Source: a virus. From it: a stretch of DNA of 48,539 nt. The position numbers were made by a program, and so were the translations under genes. Numbering within the stretch: the stretch's first letter is position 1; every line of letters begins with the position of its first letter. The notes under the pieces are model-generated. The model saw nothing but the letters and a program-made list of their open reading frames with translations. It did no database searches and had not been told where the DNA came from. Where the stretch lies: IMG/VR virus record IMGVR_UViG_3300026078_000038, positions 1 to 48,539 of that record; one strand, written 5' to 3'. Shown in pieces: positions 48,342 to 48,539 of the stretch.

Positions 48342-48539
48342 CGGAGATGGCTTTGGATCTGGCATTACGTTCGTCCTTTTCCTGAGCTTCCGTCAGAATC
48401 TCAGACAGGACCTTGTTTAACGCTGCGACTTGAGAACTGACCTCGATCAATTCCTGAATCATCCGCAGCTGGACCACTGTGTCCCATGAATGGCCTTGGG
48501 CCGTTTCCTTTTCGACTTGCTTCTGTATGGTTTGCAAAC
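48274..48539 (-). CDS. coiled-coil protein B, copy 2 (5' end cut by window edge)
   Basis: The last 88 or so codons of B are present; the start lies beyond the right edge. Relative to copy 1 it has seven more residues (EAQEKDERNARSK region) before the KRGRGRPSGKGH tail. Its helical core is identical to copy 1 except for a few residues. Confidence 0.75.
   Translation of the reverse strand, partial: LQTIQKQVEKETAQGHSWDTVVQLRMIQELIEVSSQVAALNKVLSEILTEAQEKDERNARSKAISDGLATPSPAKRGRGRPSGKGHA

Larger units (their letters stand above)
47789..48539. repeat. diverged duplicate of 1-712 (unit B-C-A, copy 2)
   Basis: Same orientation and gene order as copy 1. The stretch 48430-48539 is nearly identical to 600-712, while other parts differ by scattered, mainly silent changes. 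The window ends inside this copy, in gene B. Confidence 0.9.

Noticed and set aside
1-48539. End-to-end similarity as a direct terminal repeat
   Set aside because: The two copies differ by scattered silent substitutions, an in-frame indel and an unrelated spacer; packaging repeats are identical copies.

Overview
The window looks like almost a whole genome of a tailed, podovirus-type phage of a Gram-negative host. Supporting signs are a terminase, a long portal, scaffold, coat protein, an SU10-type adaptor, a nozzle-like protein and large internal virion proteins, but no tape measure or sheath. There is a 3-TM holin, an M15 peptidase endolysin, lipoprotein signal peptides and consensus sigma-70 promoters. 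I see no integrase, no phage RNA polymerase, no tRNA and no CRISPR array. No sequence search could be run, so family names rest on motifs I recognise.

Layout. A control region (about 1348-2389) separates two divergent arms. The rightward (+) arm runs from 2390 to 24195. It starts with small early genes (2.4-7.3 kb), including a complete hammerhead ribozyme at 5718-5804. Next is a peptide-ligation cluster (7.3-13.9 kb) with two glutamine-synthetase-fold amidoligases, a class II glutamine amidotransferase and an ATP-grasp ligase. A promoter with an overlapping palindrome at 14.1 kb leads into a T7-style replication module: primase, helicase, a small Cys-rich protein, family A DNA polymerase, SSB-like protein, 5'-3' exonuclease, endonuclease I-like resolvase, DUF3310 and an RNase H-fold exonuclease. 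A run of small overlapping genes follows.

The leftward (-) arm starts at a sigma-70-like promoter at 1645-1674. It runs off the left edge and re-enters from the right edge. It carries a tandemly duplicated three-gene unit (B-C-A at both window ends), an FN3/glycosidase-like protein, many small beta-rich virion proteins, the packaging and head genes, the tail and ejection proteins, endolysin and holin. It ends at a strong terminator at 22136-22166.

The two arms converge at 22.1-24.2 kb and overlap: the lysis genes lie antisense to a chain of + strand genes joined by 4-nt start/stop overlaps. The two window ends carry diverged, not identical, copies of B-C-A, so the ends probably mark where a circular or permuted genome assembly broke inside a tandem duplication, not true terminal repeats.

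The observations most worth a second look are the hammerhead ribozyme, the amidoligase cluster with its unknown partners, the antisense lysis region, and a 50-residue gene nested out of frame in gene B whose two copies differ only by synonymous changes.
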